Positions 36,002-45,847 of a DNA stretch of 58,896 nt are shown here, in pieces. The notes below the pieces were generated by a model, which saw only the letters and a list, made by a program, of their open reading frames with translations, did not search any database and had not been told where the DNA came from. Made by a program: the position numbers and the translations under genes. Location of the stretch: the NCBI RefSeq assembly GCF_902499045.1, contig NZ_CABVPL010000050.1:1-58896 (forward strand), read 5' to 3'. Every line of letters begins with the position of its first letter. The stretch's first letter is position 1. This stretch comes from Burkholderia latens (GTDB lineage: Bacteria; Pseudomonadota; Gammaproteobacteria; Burkholderiales; Burkholderiaceae).

Positions 36002-36027
36002 GCGGACGGCACCGGCGTGCCGTCCGC
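36002..36027 (+). terminator. Hairpin after the quinone oxidoreductase gene
   Basis: A perfect 11-bp stem (GCGGACGGCAC with GTGCCGTCCGC) and a CGGC loop starts 41 bases after the stop. It lacks a T-run but is stable and well placed to separate this gene from kdp. Confidence 0.55.
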
Positions 36028-36100
36028 CCTGTCCGCCGACCCGCCGAAGCTCCGCCGCAGGTTCCGCCAGCCGTTCCTCCAATCGTTCCCGCCGCGCGCG

Positions 36101-36163
36101 TTTACGCGTTTTTTATACCGGCCCGATCACCTTTGACCCGCCCTTTACGCGCGTTCCCATAAC
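36101..36163 (+). promoter_or_regulatory. Candidate KdpE operator and kdp promoter
   Basis: A T-rich block, TTTACGCGTTTTTTATACC (36101-36119), then GCCCG, resembles the T-rich KdpE-binding sequence known upstream of E. coli kdpF. Directly downstream are TTGACC (36133-36138) and CATAAC (36158-36163), a possible sigma-70 promoter with a long 19-base spacer. The first kdp reading frame starts 37 bases later. The operator call rests on my recollection of the E. coli site and is inference. Confidence 0.5.
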
Positions 36164-36199
36164 GTTCCAGTCGTCCGATTTCGACGACGGAGAACAAAA

Positions 36200-36307
36200 A
36201 TGGATGGGGTTTTCATCGGCGCACTGGTGGTTTTCACCGCGCTGATCCTCGGTTTGATCGCCGGTTGCGAGAAGCTCGCGCAATACGGCCGCGGGGGGCG
36301 CGCATGA
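36200..36307 (+). CDS. 35-residue membrane peptide preceding kdpF
   Basis: A short frame, ATG at 36200, encodes [20 protein letters not shown] followed by AGCEKL and a basic, Gly-rich tail. One membrane helix covers about residues 4-22. GGAGAACAAAA before the ATG is a reasonable ribosome-binding site. Its stop overlaps the kdpF start as ATGA, just as kdpF overlaps kdpA, which argues that it is translated as part of the operon. I do not recognise a named family. It may be a second small subunit or stabiliser of the Kdp pump, alongside KdpF. Confidence 0.65.
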   Translation: MDGVFIGALVVFTALILGLIAGCEKLAQYGRGGRA

Positions 36308-36396
36308 CCTGGATGCTCTGGCTGGCCGGCGCCTCGACGGCGCTGTTGTTCGCGTATCTCGTCTTTGCGCTGCTGCGCGCGGAGGACATCGAATGA
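36304..36396 (+). CDS. kdpF: K(+)-transporting ATPase small subunit KdpF
   Basis: 30 residues: [20 protein letters not shown] and then [10 protein letters not shown]. One membrane helix with a short acidic end is the usual KdpF form, which stabilises the KdpABC complex through lipid-like contacts. The start overlaps the stop of the preceding 35-residue peptide and the stop overlaps the kdpA start (ATGA). Length and position identify it; the sequence alone is too short for certainty. Confidence 0.85.
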   Translation: MTWMLWLAGASTALLFAYLVFALLRAEDIE

Positions 36397-38198
36397 ACGC
36401 GAACAACGTGTTTCAGACGCTGCTGTTCATCGTCGTGCTGCTCGCCGCGGCCGTGCCGGTCGCGCGCTACCTGACGGCCGTGATGGACGGCAGCTCGCGC
36501 GCGGTGCGCGTGTTCGGGCCGCTCGAGCGCGCGCTGTACCGCATCGCCGGTGTCGATGCCGGCACCGAAATGAACTGGAAGCAATACGCGCTCGCGACGA
36601 TCGCGTTCAATGCGCTCGGCGCGCTGTTCCTCTACGGCCTGCTGCGGCTGCAGGGCCTGCTGCCGGGCAACCCGCAGCAGTTCGGCGCGATGACCGTCGA
36701 CGGCGCGTTCAACACGGCCGTCAGCTTCGTCACCAATACGAACTGGCAGGACTACACGCCCGAGCAGACCGTCAGCTACCTGACGCAGATGCTGGGCCTG
36801 ACCGTGCAGAACTTCCTGTCGGCCGCGACCGGCATCGTCGTCGTGATCGCGCTGATCCGCGGCTTCGCGCGCCACACCGCGCAGACGATCGGCAATTTCT
36901 GGGTCGACCTCACGCGTGTGACGCTGTACGTGCTGGTGCCGATGTCGGTCGTGATCGCCGCGCTGCTGATGAGCCAGGGCGTGATCCAGAACATGAAGGC
37001 TTACCAGGACGTGCCGGTGCTGCAGGCGAGCACGTACGCGGCGCCGAAGCTCGACGCGCAAGGCAGCCCGGTGAAGGACGACAAGGGCAATCCGGTCACG
37101 GTGCCGACCCCGCTCGTGAAGCAGACGCTCGCGATGGGCCCGGTCGCATCGCAGGAAGCGATCAAGATGCTCGGCACCAACGGCGGCGGCTTCTTCAACG
37201 CGAACTCCGCGCATCCGTACGAGAACCCGACGCCGTTCGCGAACTTCGTGCAGATCTTCGCGATCCTGATCATTCCGGCCGCGCTGTGCCTGGTGTTCGG
37301 CCGGATGATCGGCGACCGGCGGCAGGGTATCGCGGTGCTCGCGGCGATGACGGTCGCGTTCGCGATCGCGGTCGGCGTCGAGATCGGCGCCGAGCAGGGC
37401 GGCAACCCGACGCTCGCCGCGCTTCACGTCGACCAGTCGGCGAACGCGCTGCAGCCGGGCGGCAACATGGAAGGCAAAGAGACGCGCTTCGGGATCGCGC
37501 AGACCGGCATCTTCACGGTCGCGACGACGGCCGCGTCGTGCGGCGCGGTCGACACGATGCACGACTCGCTGACGCCGCTCGGCGGCCTCGTGCCGATGCT
37601 GCTGATGCAGCTTGGAGAAGTGGTCTACGGCGGCGTCGGCTCCGGCTTGTACGGGATGCTCGTGTTCGCGCTGCTCGCGGTGTTCGTCGCCGGCCTGATG
37701 ATCGGCCGCACGCCCGAGTACGTCGGCAAGAAGATCGAGTCGTACGAGATGAAGATGGTGTCGATCGTCGTGCTGCTCACGCCGCTGCTCGTGCTGGCCG
37801 GCACGTCGATCGCGGTGCTCGCCGCCGCCGGCAAGGCAGGCATCGCGAACCCGGGCCCGCACGGCTTCTCGGAAATCCTCTACGCGTTCAGCTCGGCCGC
37901 GAACAACAACGGCAGCGCGTTCGCGGGCCTGACGGTCGGCACGCCGTTCTACAACTGGACGACCGCGATCGCGATGTGGTTCGGCCGCTTCGGCACGATC
38001 GTGCCGGTGCTGGCGATCGCCGGCTCGCTCGCCGCGAAGAAGCGCATCGCGGTGACGGGCGGCACGCTGCCGACGCATGGGCCGCTGTTCGTCGTGCTGC
38101 TGCTCGGCACCGTGCTGCTGGTGGGTGCGCTGACCTACGTGCCGGCGCTCGCGCTCGGCCCCGGCGTCGAGCATCTGATGATGTGGCTGGGCGCATGA
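36393..38198 (+). CDS. kdpA: Potassium-transporting ATPase subunit A KdpA
   Basis: 601 residues with about ten membrane segments. The four selectivity-filter repeats can be seen: [51 protein letters not shown] and [14 protein letters not shown]. KdpA is the potassium channel-like subunit of the KdpFABC pump and belongs to the SKT superfamily. It is translationally linked to kdpF by a 4-base overlap and followed by kdpB after 43 bases. Confidence 0.98.
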   Translation: MNANNVFQTLLFIVVLLAAAVPVARYLTAVMDGSSRAVRVFGPLERALYRIAGVDAGTEMNWKQYALATIAFNALGALFLYGLLRLQGLLPGNPQQFGAMTVDGAFNTAVSFVTNTNWQDYTPEQTVSYLTQMLGLTVQNFLSAATGIVVVIALIRGFARHTAQTIGNFWVDLTRVTLYVLVPMSVVIAALLMSQGVIQNMKAYQDVPVLQASTYAAPKLDAQGSPVKDDKGNPVTVPTPLVKQTLAMGPVASQEAIKMLGTNGGGFFNANSAHPYENPTPFANFVQIFAILIIPAALCLVFGRMIGDRRQGIAVLAAMTVAFAIAVGVEIGAEQGGNPTLAALHVDQSANALQPGGNMEGKETRFGIAQTGIFTVATTAASCGAVDTMHDSLTPLGGLVPMLLMQLGEVVYGGVGSGLYGMLVFALLAVFVAGLMIGRTPEYVGKKIESYEMKMVSIVVLLTPLLVLAGTSIAVLAAAGKAGIANPGPHGFSEILYAFSSAANNNGSAFAGLTVGTPFYNWTTAIAMWFGRFGTIVPVLAIAGSLAAKKRIAVTGGTLPTHGPLFVVLLLGTVLLVGALTYVPALALGPGVEHLMMWLGA

Positions 38199-38241
38199 TG
38201 CGCCCGCATGGCGACACCTTGAAAAAGTTGAAGAGATCGCA

Positions 38242-40326
38242 ATGACTCAACATTCCGCAACACGGTCCATGTTCGATCCGGCGCTCGTGCGCCCGGCGAT
38301 CGTGGATGCGTTCAAGAAACTCGCGCCGCGCACGCAGTTGCGCAACCCGGTGATGTTCTGCGTGTACGTCGGCAGCATCCTCACCACGATCCTGTGGATC
38401 GCGGCACTCGCCGGCCAGGCCGACGCGCCGGCCGGCTTCATCGTCGCGATCGCGCTGTGGCTGTGGTTCACCGTGCTGTTCGCGAACTTCGCCGAAGCAC
38501 TCGCCGAAGGGCGTTCGAAGGCGCAAGCCGCGTCGCTGCGCAGCGCGAAGAAGGACGTGATGGCGAAGAAGCTGAACGAGCCGCACCCGAAGTCGCCGAT
38601 CCGCATCACGACCGCGTCCGACCTGCGCAAAGGCGATGTCGTGCTGGTCGAGGCCGGCGACGTGATCCCGGCCGACGGCGAGGTGATCGACGGCGTCGCG
38701 TCGGTCGACGAATCGGCGATCACCGGCGAATCCGCGCCGGTGATCCGCGAGTCGGGCGGCGACTTCTCGTCGGTGACGGGCGGCACGCGCGTGCTGTCCG
38801 ACTGGATCGTCGTCAACGTCACCGCGAACCCCGGCGAGGCGTTTCTCGACCGCATGATCGCGATGGTCGAAGGCGCGAAGCGCAAGAAGACGCCGAACGA
38901 GGTCGCGCTGACGATCCTGCTCGTCGCGCTGACGATCGTGATGCTGCTCGCGACCGCGACGCTGCTGCCGTTCTCGATGTTCTCCGTCGACGCGATGAAG
39001 TCCGGCCACGTGGTGACGATCACCGCGCTCGTCGCGCTGCTCGTGTGCCTGATCCCGACGACGATCGGCGGGCTGCTTTCGGCGATCGGCGTGGCCGGGA
39101 TGAGCCGGATGATGCAGGCGAACGTGATCGCGACGTCGGGCCGCGCGGTGGAGGCGGCTGGCGACGTCGACGTGCTGCTGCTCGACAAGACCGGCACGAT
39201 CACGCTCGGCAACCGTCAGGCGTCGATGTTCGTCCCCGCGCCGGGCGTCACCGAGGAAGCGCTCGCGGACGCCGCGCAGCTGTCGTCGCTCGCCGACGAA
39301 ACGCCGGAAGGCCGCAGCATCGTCGTGCTCGCGAAGGAGCGCTTCAACATCCGTCAGCGCGACATGGCGCACCTGCACGCGACGTTCGTCGGCTTTTCCG
39401 CGCAGACGCGGATGAGCGGCGTCGATCTGCCCGGCCGCGACATCCGCAAGGGCGCGGCCGACGCGATTCGCCGCTACGTCGAAACGCACGGCAGCCGCTT
39501 TCCGGAAGAAGTGCGCCGCGCGGTGGACGACGTCGCGCGCCGCGGCAGCACGCCGCTGGTGGTGGCCGACCTGCAGGACGGCGTCGCGCGCGTGCTCGGC
39601 GTGATCGAGCTGAAGGACATCGTGAAGGGCGGCATCAAGGAGCGCTTCGCGGAGCTGCGCAAGATGGGCATCAAGACCGTGATGGTGACGGGCGACAACC
39701 GGCTGACGGCCGCGGCCATCGCGGCGGAAGCCGGCGTCGACGACTTCCTCGCGGAAGCGACGCCGGAAACCAAGCTCGCGACGATTCGCGAGCACCAGGC
39801 GGCCGGGCGGCTCGTCGCGATGACGGGCGACGGCACCAACGACGCGCCGGCGCTCGCGCAGGCCGACGTCGCGGTCGCGATGAACACCGGCACGCAGGCG
39901 GCGAAGGAAGCCGGCAACATGGTCGACCTCGACTCGAACCCGACGAAGCTGATCGAGATCGTCGAGATCGGCAAGCAGATGCTGATGACGCGCGGCTCGC
40001 TGACGACGTTCTCGATCGCGAACGACATCGCGAAGTATTTCGCGATCATTCCGGCCGCGTTCGTGACGACGTATCCGCAGCTGAAGGTGCTCGACATCAT
40101 GCATCTGACGTCGCCGGCGTCGGCGATCCTGTCTGCGGTGATCTTCAACGCGCTGATCATCGTCGCGCTGATCCCGCTCGCGCTGAAGGGCGTCACGTAC
40201 CGGCCGCTCGGCGCCGCGTCGCTGCTGCGCCGCAACCTGCTGGTGTACGGCCTCGGCGGCGTGCTGCTGCCGTTCCCGTTCATCAAGCTGATCGACATGA
40301 CGCTCGCCGCGCTCGGCTGGGCCTGA
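38242..40326 (+). CDS. kdpB: Potassium-transporting ATPase ATP-binding subunit KdpB
   Basis: 694 residues, a P-type ATPase of the KdpB type. The actuator motif TGES is in [12 protein letters not shown]. The phosphorylated aspartate is Asp315 in [13 protein letters not shown]. The hinge motif is [24 protein letters not shown]. It hydrolyses ATP to drive potassium through KdpA. It ends 28 bases before kdpC. GAAGAGATCGCA precedes the ATG. Confidence 0.98.
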   Translation: MTQHSATRSMFDPALVRPAIVDAFKKLAPRTQLRNPVMFCVYVGSILTTILWIAALAGQADAPAGFIVAIALWLWFTVLFANFAEALAEGRSKAQAASLRSAKKDVMAKKLNEPHPKSPIRITTASDLRKGDVVLVEAGDVIPADGEVIDGVASVDESAITGESAPVIRESGGDFSSVTGGTRVLSDWIVVNVTANPGEAFLDRMIAMVEGAKRKKTPNEVALTILLVALTIVMLLATATLLPFSMFSVDAMKSGHVVTITALVALLVCLIPTTIGGLLSAIGVAGMSRMMQANVIATSGRAVEAAGDVDVLLLDKTGTITLGNRQASMFVPAPGVTEEALADAAQLSSLADETPEGRSIVVLAKERFNIRQRDMAHLHATFVGFSAQTRMSGVDLPGRDIRKGAADAIRRYVETHGSRFPEEVRRAVDDVARRGSTPLVVADLQDGVARVLGVIELKDIVKGGIKERFAELRKMGIKTVMVTGDNRLTAAAIAAEAGVDDFLAEATPETKLATIREHQAAGRLVAMTGDGTNDAPALAQADVAVAMNTGTQAAKEAGNMVDLDSNPTKLIEIVEIGKQMLMTRGSLTTFSIANDIAKYFAIIPAAFVTTYPQLKVLDIMHLTSPASAILSAVIFNALIIVALIPLALKGVTYRPLGAASLLRRNLLVYGLGGVLLPFPFIKLIDMTLAALGWA

Positions 40327-40354
40327 ACCGGCCGCTATTGAAGGAACCACCACC

Positions 40355-40936
40355 ATGAAAACGTTGATTCGCCCGCTCGTCGTGATCTTCGTCGTGCTGA
40401 CCGCCGTGACGGGGCTCGCGTACCCGGCCGTGATGACCGTGTTCGGCCAGGCCGTCTTCCCGTCGCAGGCGAACGGCAGCCTGATCGAGCACGACGGCAA
40501 GGTCGTCGGCTCCGCACTGATCGGCCAGCCGTTCGACGCGCCGAAGTACTTCTGGGGCCGGCTGTCGGCCACGTCGCCGATGCCGTACAACGCGACCGGC
40601 TCCGGCGGCTCGAACCTCGGCCCGCTGAACCCGTCGCTCGCCGACCAGGTGAAGGCGCGCATCGCCGCGCTGCGCGACGCGGGCACCGACCTGTCGAAGC
40701 CCGTGCCGATCGATCTCGTGACCGCGTCGGCGAGCGGCCTCGACCCGGAGATCACGCCGGCCGCGGCCGCGTACCAGGTCGAGCGCGTCGCGAAGGCGTG
40801 CAAGCTCACGGCGGACGCGGTCGCGCAGCTCGTCGCCGCGAACACGACGGGCCGCCAGTTCGGCGTGCTCGGCGAGCCGCGCGTGAACGTGCTGAAGCTG
40901 AACCTTGCGCTCGACGCGGCGCAGGCCGCGCACTGA
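40355..40936 (+). CDS. kdpC: Potassium-transporting ATPase subunit C KdpC
   Basis: 193 residues. One N-terminal membrane helix ([21 protein letters not shown]) is followed by a periplasmic domain with [39 protein letters not shown] and [16 protein letters not shown], all family hallmarks. KdpC increases the nucleotide affinity of the KdpB subunit and is essential for the complex. GAAGGAACC precedes the ATG. A terminator lies 54 bases after its stop. Confidence 0.97.
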   Translation: MKTLIRPLVVIFVVLTAVTGLAYPAVMTVFGQAVFPSQANGSLIEHDGKVVGSALIGQPFDAPKYFWGRLSATSPMPYNATGSGGSNLGPLNPSLADQVKARIAALRDAGTDLSKPVPIDLVTASASGLDPEITPAAAAYQVERVAKACKLTADAVAQLVAANTTGRQFGVLGEPRVNVLKLNLALDAAQAAH

Positions 40937-40990
40937 GCGCGGTGCCTCGCGGCGCGGCGCGGCAGTCTGCGCGCCGCGCCGGCATTGACC

Positions 40991-41018
40991 GACGGCGCAT
41001 GCGCCGTCTTTGCCTTTT
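40991..41018 (+). terminator. Terminator between kdpC and kdpD
   Basis: A 7-bp stem (GACGGCG with CGCCGTC) and a CATG loop is followed by TTTGCCTTTT. It may end or attenuate the structural-gene transcript, so kdpDE would be expressed by read-through or by its own promoter. Confidence 0.7.
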
Positions 41019-41082
41019 GCAGCGATTTGGAACCACAATGCGTGTATCCCGCGCGCCAACAGGCGCTTCGCCCTCCTGACGC

Positions 41083-43932
41083 ATGAACCGCCCCGATCCC
41101 GACCAACTCCTCGACAAGCTGCAGCGCGACGAAGAAAAGCAGCGGCGCGGCCAGCTGAAGATCTTCTTCGGCGCATCCGCCGGTGTCGGCAAGACCTATG
41201 CGATGCTGCAGGCCGCGCGCCAGCGGCGGCAGGACGGCGTCGACGTCGTCGTCGGCATCGTCGAGACGCACGGGCGCAGCGAGACCGCCGCGCTGCTCGA
41301 CGGCTTCGACGTGCTGCCGCTCGCGCGCATCGAATATCGCGGCCGCACGCTCGCCGAATTCGATCTCGACGGCGCGCTCGCGCGTGCGCCGCAACTGATC
41401 CTCGTCGACGAACTCGCACATTCGAACGTGCAGGGCGCGCGCCATCTGAAGCGCTGGCAGGACGTCTACGAACTGCTCGACGCGGGCATCGACGTGTACA
41501 CGACGGTCAACGTCCAGCATCTCGAAAGCCTGAACGACGTGGTCGGCGCAATCACCGGCATCCGCGTGTGGGAGACCGTGCCCGATCGCGTGTTCGACGC
41601 GGCCGACGAGGTCACGCTGGTCGACCTGCCGGCCGAGGAACTGCTCGAGCGGATGCGCGACGGCAAGGTCTATCTCGCGCAGCAGGCCGAGCGCGCGGTG
41701 CGCAACTTCTTCCGCAAGGGCAACCTGATCGCGCTGCGCGAACTCGCGCTGCGCCGCACGGCCGACCGCGTCGACGCGCAGATGCGCGAGTACCGCGCCG
41801 ACCGTTCGATTCAGCGCATCTGGCAGGCGCGCGAACGATTGCTCGTGTGCGTCGGGCCCGGTCCCGAAGCGCCGACGCTCGTGCGCGCGGCCGCGCGGCT
41901 CGCCGCGAGCGTGAAGGCCGACTGGATCGCCGTGTACGTCGAGACGCCGCGGCTGCAGCGGCTGCCCGACGCGCAACGGCAGCGCACGCTCGATGCACTG
42001 AAGCTCGCGGCCGAGCTCGGCGCGGAGACGGCCACGCTCGCGGGCGACGACGCCGTCACCGCGCTGATCGGCTATGCGAAGGTGCGCAACGTGTCGAAGA
42101 TCGTTGCAGGCGGCTCGTCGAGGGTCGGGCTCGCACGCCGCTTCGCGCGGCCGTTCGGCGAGCAGCTGGCCGAACGGGCGGGCGACGTCGATCTGATGCT
42201 GATTCGCGCGTCGGCGAGCGACGAAGTGCGCGCGGCGCCGCGCGACGCGCGCGCCCGCGACTGGCGCGATGCGTTCGCGCTGCTCGGCACGCGGCGTTCG
42301 CCGCCGCGCCACTACGCGTATGCAGCCGCAATCTGCGCGGCGATCACCGGTGTGGCGAGCGTCGCGTCCGCGCGGCTCGACCTGACGAACCTCGTGATGC
42401 TGTACCTGCTCGGCGTCGTGTTCTCGGCGGTGCGGCTCGGGCGCGGGCCGGGCGTGCTGCAGTCGTTCCTGTCGGTCGCCGCATTCGACTTCTTCTTCGT
42501 GCCGCCGCGGATGTCGTTCTCGGTCAGCGACACGCAATATTTGCTGACCTTCTTCGGGATGCTGCTCACGTCGCTCGTGATCAGCCACCTGACGTCGACG
42601 CTCACGCGCCAGGCGAGCATCGCGCAGCACCGCGAGCGCCGCACCGGCGCGATCTACGCGATGGCGCGCGAGCTCGGCGCGGCGCTGACGACCGAGCAGA
42701 TCGTCGAGATCGGCAGCCGTCACGTGAGCGAAGTGTTTCGCGCGCGCGTCGCGTTCCTGCTGCCCGACAGCGCCGATCAGGTGCGCCAGAAGATCGAGGA
42801 GCCCGACGCGGCCGTGACGCTGACCGGCGCGGAGCTCGACCGCGACGTCGGCCAGTGGGTGTACGACCAGCAGAAGCCGGCCGGGCGCGGCACCGATACC
42901 TTGCCGGCGGCGGCCGCGCTGTACCTGCCGCTGAAGGCGCCGATGCGCACGCGCGGCGTGCTCGCGGTCGTGTCGCGCGAGCCGCGCGAACTCGACGTGC
43001 CCGAGCAGCAGCGGATGCTCGATGCGTTCGCCGCGCAGATCGCGCTTGCGCTCGAACGCGTGCACTACGTCGAGATCGCGCGCGACGCGCTCGTCAACAT
43101 GGAGTCCGAGCGGCTGCGCAACTCGCTGCTGTCGGCGATCTCGCACGATCTGCGCACGCCGCTGACGACGATCGTCGGGTTCTCGTCGATGCTCGCGAAC
43201 GGGCGCGCGGCCGCGTCGCGCGCGCCGGCCGGCGACACGGCGGCCGAGCGGCCCGCGCAACGCGAAGCGGAGCTCGTCGACGCGATCCACGACGAGGCGC
43301 TGCGGATGACCGGCATCGTCACGAACCTGCTCGACATGGCGCGGCTGCAGGCCGGCAGCCTGCAGCTGAAGCGCCAGTGGTCGCTGCTCGAGGAAACCGT
43401 CGGCGCCGCGCTCGCCGCGTGCAAGCGCGTGCTCGCGCGCCATCCGGTGCGCGTCGCGTTGCCGGCCGACCTGCCGCTGCTGCAGACCGACGCGGTGCTG
43501 ATGGAGCGGCTGTTCGCGAACCTGTTCGAGAACGCGGCGAAGTACACGCCGGCCGACGCGCCGATCGACATCGGCGCCGAACGCGTGACCGACGACGGCC
43601 GCGCGTTCGTGCGTGTGCATGTCGACGATCACGGCCCCGGCCTGCCGGCCGGGATGGAAACGCGGATCTTCGACAAGTTCACGCGTGGCGAGAAGGAGTC
43701 GGCGACACCGGGCATCGGCCTCGGCCTGGCAATCTGCCGCGCGATCGTCGACGCGCACGGCGGTACAATCGGCGCGCTCAACCGTACCGCACCCGACGGC
43801 CGCGTGACGGGCGCGCGCTTCTGGTTCACGCTGCCGGTCGACACGCCGCCGCCTGCGCCTGCCGTACCCGACGACGACCTCGACGCGCCCGGCGCGCCGT
43901 CTTCCTCCGAGCCCTTGCCAGACCATGAGTGA
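41083..43932 (+). CDS. kdpD: Sensor histidine kinase KdpD
   Basis: 949 residues. The N-terminal KdpD domain has a Walker A-like FGASAGVGKTYAM near residue 29. A universal-stress-protein-like domain (RLLVCVGPGPEAPTLVRAAARLAAS) follows near 250-370. Four membrane helices lie around 410-505, then a GAF-like region. The kinase part has HisKA SAISHDLRTPLTTIVGFSSML with His688 as phosphoacceptor, and an ATPase domain ending GIGLGLAICRAIVDAHGG. KdpD senses low potassium or osmotic change and phosphorylates KdpE. It starts 146 bases after kdpC and its end overlaps the kdpE start by 8 bases. Confidence 0.97.
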   Translation: MNRPDPDQLLDKLQRDEEKQRRGQLKIFFGASAGVGKTYAMLQAARQRRQDGVDVVVGIVETHGRSETAALLDGFDVLPLARIEYRGRTLAEFDLDGALARAPQLILVDELAHSNVQGARHLKRWQDVYELLDAGIDVYTTVNVQHLESLNDVVGAITGIRVWETVPDRVFDAADEVTLVDLPAEELLERMRDGKVYLAQQAERAVRNFFRKGNLIALRELALRRTADRVDAQMREYRADRSIQRIWQARERLLVCVGPGPEAPTLVRAAARLAASVKADWIAVYVETPRLQRLPDAQRQRTLDALKLAAELGAETATLAGDDAVTALIGYAKVRNVSKIVAGGSSRVGLARRFARPFGEQLAERAGDVDLMLIRASASDEVRAAPRDARARDWRDAFALLGTRRSPPRHYAYAAAICAAITGVASVASARLDLTNLVMLYLLGVVFSAVRLGRGPGVLQSFLSVAAFDFFFVPPRMSFSVSDTQYLLTFFGMLLTSLVISHLTSTLTRQASIAQHRERRTGAIYAMARELGAALTTEQIVEIGSRHVSEVFRARVAFLLPDSADQVRQKIEEPDAAVTLTGAELDRDVGQWVYDQQKPAGRGTDTLPAAAALYLPLKAPMRTRGVLAVVSREPRELDVPEQQRMLDAFAAQIALALERVHYVEIARDALVNMESERLRNSLLSAISHDLRTPLTTIVGFSSMLANGRAAASRAPAGDTAAERPAQREAELVDAIHDEALRMTGIVTNLLDMARLQAGSLQLKRQWSLLEETVGAALAACKRVLARHPVRVALPADLPLLQTDAVLMERLFANLFENAAKYTPADAPIDIGAERVTDDGRAFVRVHVDDHGPGLPAGMETRIFDKFTRGEKESATPGIGLGLAICRAIVDAHGGTIGALNRTAPDGRVTGARFWFTLPVDTPPPAPAVPDDDLDAPGAPSSSEPLPDHE

Positions 43933-44623
43933 ACCGAGCCTGACCGTCGTCCTGATCGAGGACGAAAAACAGATCCGCCGCTTCGTGCGCGCCGCGCTCG
44001 AGGAGGAGGACATCGCCGTGTTCGACGCGGAGACGGGCAAGCAGGGGCTGATCGACGCGGCGACCCGCAAGCCCGATCTCGTGATCGTCGACCTCGGGCT
44101 GCCCGATACCGACGGCATCGACGTGATCCGCGAACTGCGCGGCTGGTCGGACGTGCCGATCATCGTGCTGTCCGCGCGCACGCAGGAAGAGGAGAAAGTG
44201 GCCGCGCTCGACGCCGGCGCCGACGACTACCTGACCAAGCCGTTCGGCGTGTCCGAGCTGCGCGCGCGGATTCGCGCGCAACTGCGCCGGCGCAACCAGG
44301 GCGGCGCGAACGAGTCGCCGAAGGTCGGCTTCGGCGGCGTGACGGTCGATCTCGCGCTGCGCCAGGTATGGCGCGACGGCGAAATCGTGCACCTGACGCC
44401 GCTCGAGTACCGGCTGCTCGCGACCCTCGTGCGGCACGCGGGGCGTGTGCTCACGCACCGGCAGCTGCTGCGCGACGTGTGGGGCCCGTCGCACGTCGAG
44501 AGCCCGCACTATCTGCGCATCTACATGGCGCATCTGCGCCAGAAGCTCGAGCGCGATCCCGCGCAGCCCGAGCACATCGTCACCGAAACGGGCGTCGGCT
44601 ACCGGCTCGTCGGCGCCGCGTGA
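43925..44623 (+). CDS. kdpE: Response regulator KdpE
   Basis: 232 residues of the OmpR/PhoB type. The receiver domain has the acidic pair ED at 12-13, phosphoacceptor Asp56 in VIVDLGLPD, and the conserved Lys in LTKPFG. The winged-helix domain is in LTPLEYRLLATLVRHAGRVLTHRQLLRDVWG and ends VGYRLVGAA. Phospho-KdpE activates the kdpFABC promoter, for which a candidate site is seen at 36101-36119. The 8-base overlap with kdpD suggests coupled translation. Confidence 0.97.
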   Translation: MSEPSLTVVLIEDEKQIRRFVRAALEEEDIAVFDAETGKQGLIDAATRKPDLVIVDLGLPDTDGIDVIRELRGWSDVPIIVLSARTQEEEKVAALDAGADDYLTKPFGVSELRARIRAQLRRRNQGGANESPKVGFGGVTVDLALRQVWRDGEIVHLTPLEYRLLATLVRHAGRVLTHRQLLRDVWGPSHVESPHYLRIYMAHLRQKLERDPAQPEHIVTETGVGYRLVGAA

Positions 44624-44779
44624 CGTGCCGGCGTACCGCGCGATGCGGCCGTAATGGAAGGCCGCCCGCCGGTGAAGTAGCATTGGCGCGACATTGCGGC
44701 CGTCGGCGCGGGACGCGTACACCGGGCGCGCATTCCCCGCTATCCTGACCGTTCCGCGAACGAATCCGAGGAGCGTGCA

Positions 44780-45070
44780 ATGTCCGTCCGTCTGGTCGTC
44801 ATCGCTGCGCTGGCGCTTGCTGCGTCAGGTGCGTTCGCGCAGCCGCTGCCGCCGGGGCAGCAGCCTTCCGCGCCGCGAGCGGCGCTCGCCAATCCCGCGT
44901 CCGTCAATTGCGAGAAGCTCGGCGGCCGTCACGTGATCCGCGACCTGCCGCGCGGGCAGGTCGGCATGTGCGTGTTCAAGGACGGCCGCGTGTGCGACGA
45001 ATGGGCGCTGTACCGCGACGACCGCTGCGTCGGCGGCGTCGGCGCCAAGCGCGCGTCGAAGCGCGACTGA
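44780..45070 (+). CDS. DUF333 domain protein (putative hemolysin-like), secreted
   Basis: 96 residues. A signal peptide is likely cleaved after GAFA near residue 22. The mature part has ANPASVNCEKLGGRHVIRD followed by GQVGMCVFKDGRVCDEWALYRDDRC, the four-cysteine pattern of DUF333. Some family members are annotated as hemolysins, but I know of no solid functional evidence. GAGGAGCG precedes the ATG. It stands alone between kdpE and the gdx riboswitch. Confidence 0.85.
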   Translation: MSVRLVVIAALALAASGAFAQPLPPGQQPSAPRAALANPASVNCEKLGGRHVIRDLPRGQVGMCVFKDGRVCDEWALYRDDRCVGGVGAKRASKRD

Positions 45071-45179
45071 ACGCGGCGGCGCGCGCTTTCCGGGCGCTGC
45101 CGTGCGTTGCGCGCCATGCCGCGGCCGCTCCCACGGCGGCCGGCGCCGGCCGCGTCCGGCATCCCTGTAAGCATCTTGT

Positions 45180-45185
45180 TATACT
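45180..45185 (+). promoter_or_regulatory. Candidate -10 element for the gdx transcript
   Basis: TATACT lies just before the riboswitch, so a transcript would begin about 45191-45193, a few bases upstream of the first riboswitch stem. No strong -35 is visible. Confidence 0.5.
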
Positions 45186-45194
45186 CGCCGCCGT

Positions 45195-45237
45195 CCGGGG
45201 ACGACCCCGGGTCATTCGCTTCAACGGGGACGGCCCC
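45195..45237 (+). ncRNA. Guanidine-II (mini-ykkC) riboswitch controlling gdx
   Basis: Two short hairpins with the diagnostic ACGR loops stand in tandem. P1 is CCGGGG-ACGA-CCCCGG (45195-45210, perfect 6-bp stem). P2 is GGGG-ACGG-CCCC (45226-45237). They are separated by 15 bases. The ribosome-binding site GGAG (45247-45250) and the gdx ATG (45260) follow directly. In this class guanidinium binds each ACGR loop and frees the ribosome-binding site, turning on translation. The downstream gene is a guanidinium exporter, the expected target. Both loops and the gene context agree, so the call is strong. Confidence 0.95.
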
Positions 45238-45259
45238 ATCCGATACGGAGTACGTCGAG

Positions 45260-45580
45260 ATGGCGTGGGTATTGTTGTTGATCGCCGGTTTGCTCGAAGT
45301 GGCCTGGGCGGCCGGCATGAAATCGTCCGAGGGCTTCACGAGGCTCGGACCGTCGGTGTTCACGATCGTGACTGCGCTGGCCAGCTTCGGGCTGCTGGCG
45401 GTCGCGATGCGCCAGCTGCCGCTCGGCACCGCGTATGCGGTGTGGACGGGCATCGGCGCGGTCGGCGCGTTCGTGTTCGGCATCGTGATGATGGGCGAGG
45501 CGCTGACTGTCGCCCGCGTCGCGAGCGCGTCGCTGATCGTGATCGGGCTGATCGGCCTGAAACTGTCGTCGGCCGGCTGA
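45260..45580 (+). CDS. gdx: Guanidinium exporter Gdx (SugE), SMR family
   Basis: 106 residues from the ATG at 45260. It has four membrane helices: [20 protein letters not shown] with the essential Glu13, [40 protein letters not shown] and [15 protein letters not shown]. The [11 protein letters not shown] segment and the Glu in the first helix are typical of the Gdx subfamily of small multidrug resistance proteins, which export guanidinium in exchange for protons as antiparallel dimers. Control by the guanidine-II riboswitch directly upstream supports guanidinium as the substrate. Confidence 0.96.
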   Translation: MAWVLLLIAGLLEVAWAAGMKSSEGFTRLGPSVFTIVTALASFGLLAVAMRQLPLGTAYAVWTGIGAVGAFVFGIVMMGEALTVARVASASLIVIGLIGLKLSSAG

Positions 45581-45847
45581 CGCGGCCTGATGCCCGCCTG
45601 ATGCCGCTTGATGCCGCCCGACGCCCCGGCCCCTGCCGCGCACCCCGCGCCCGGCCGTGATGGCCGTGATGCGCCGCGGAATTGCGCCGGCCCTCCCGCC
45701 AGCCTGTCTATAATGGAACGCATTCGGGCCTGAATGCCGTCGTGCCGTGCGCGGCGCGCGGCACTGGTCGCCACGCGCCGCGCGGCCGGTCATACCGACT
45801 CGATCCGATCAATCGGCAAAACGCACGGAAAGTGCAAGGAGAGGGCC

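Noticed and set aside
37888-44181. A 2097-codon open frame on the minus strand antisense to kdpA-kdpE
   Set aside because: It is low-complexity, rich in Arg, His and Asp, and lies opposite well-conserved genes. High GC content at third codon positions creates such frames; no domain or ribosome-binding site is seen.
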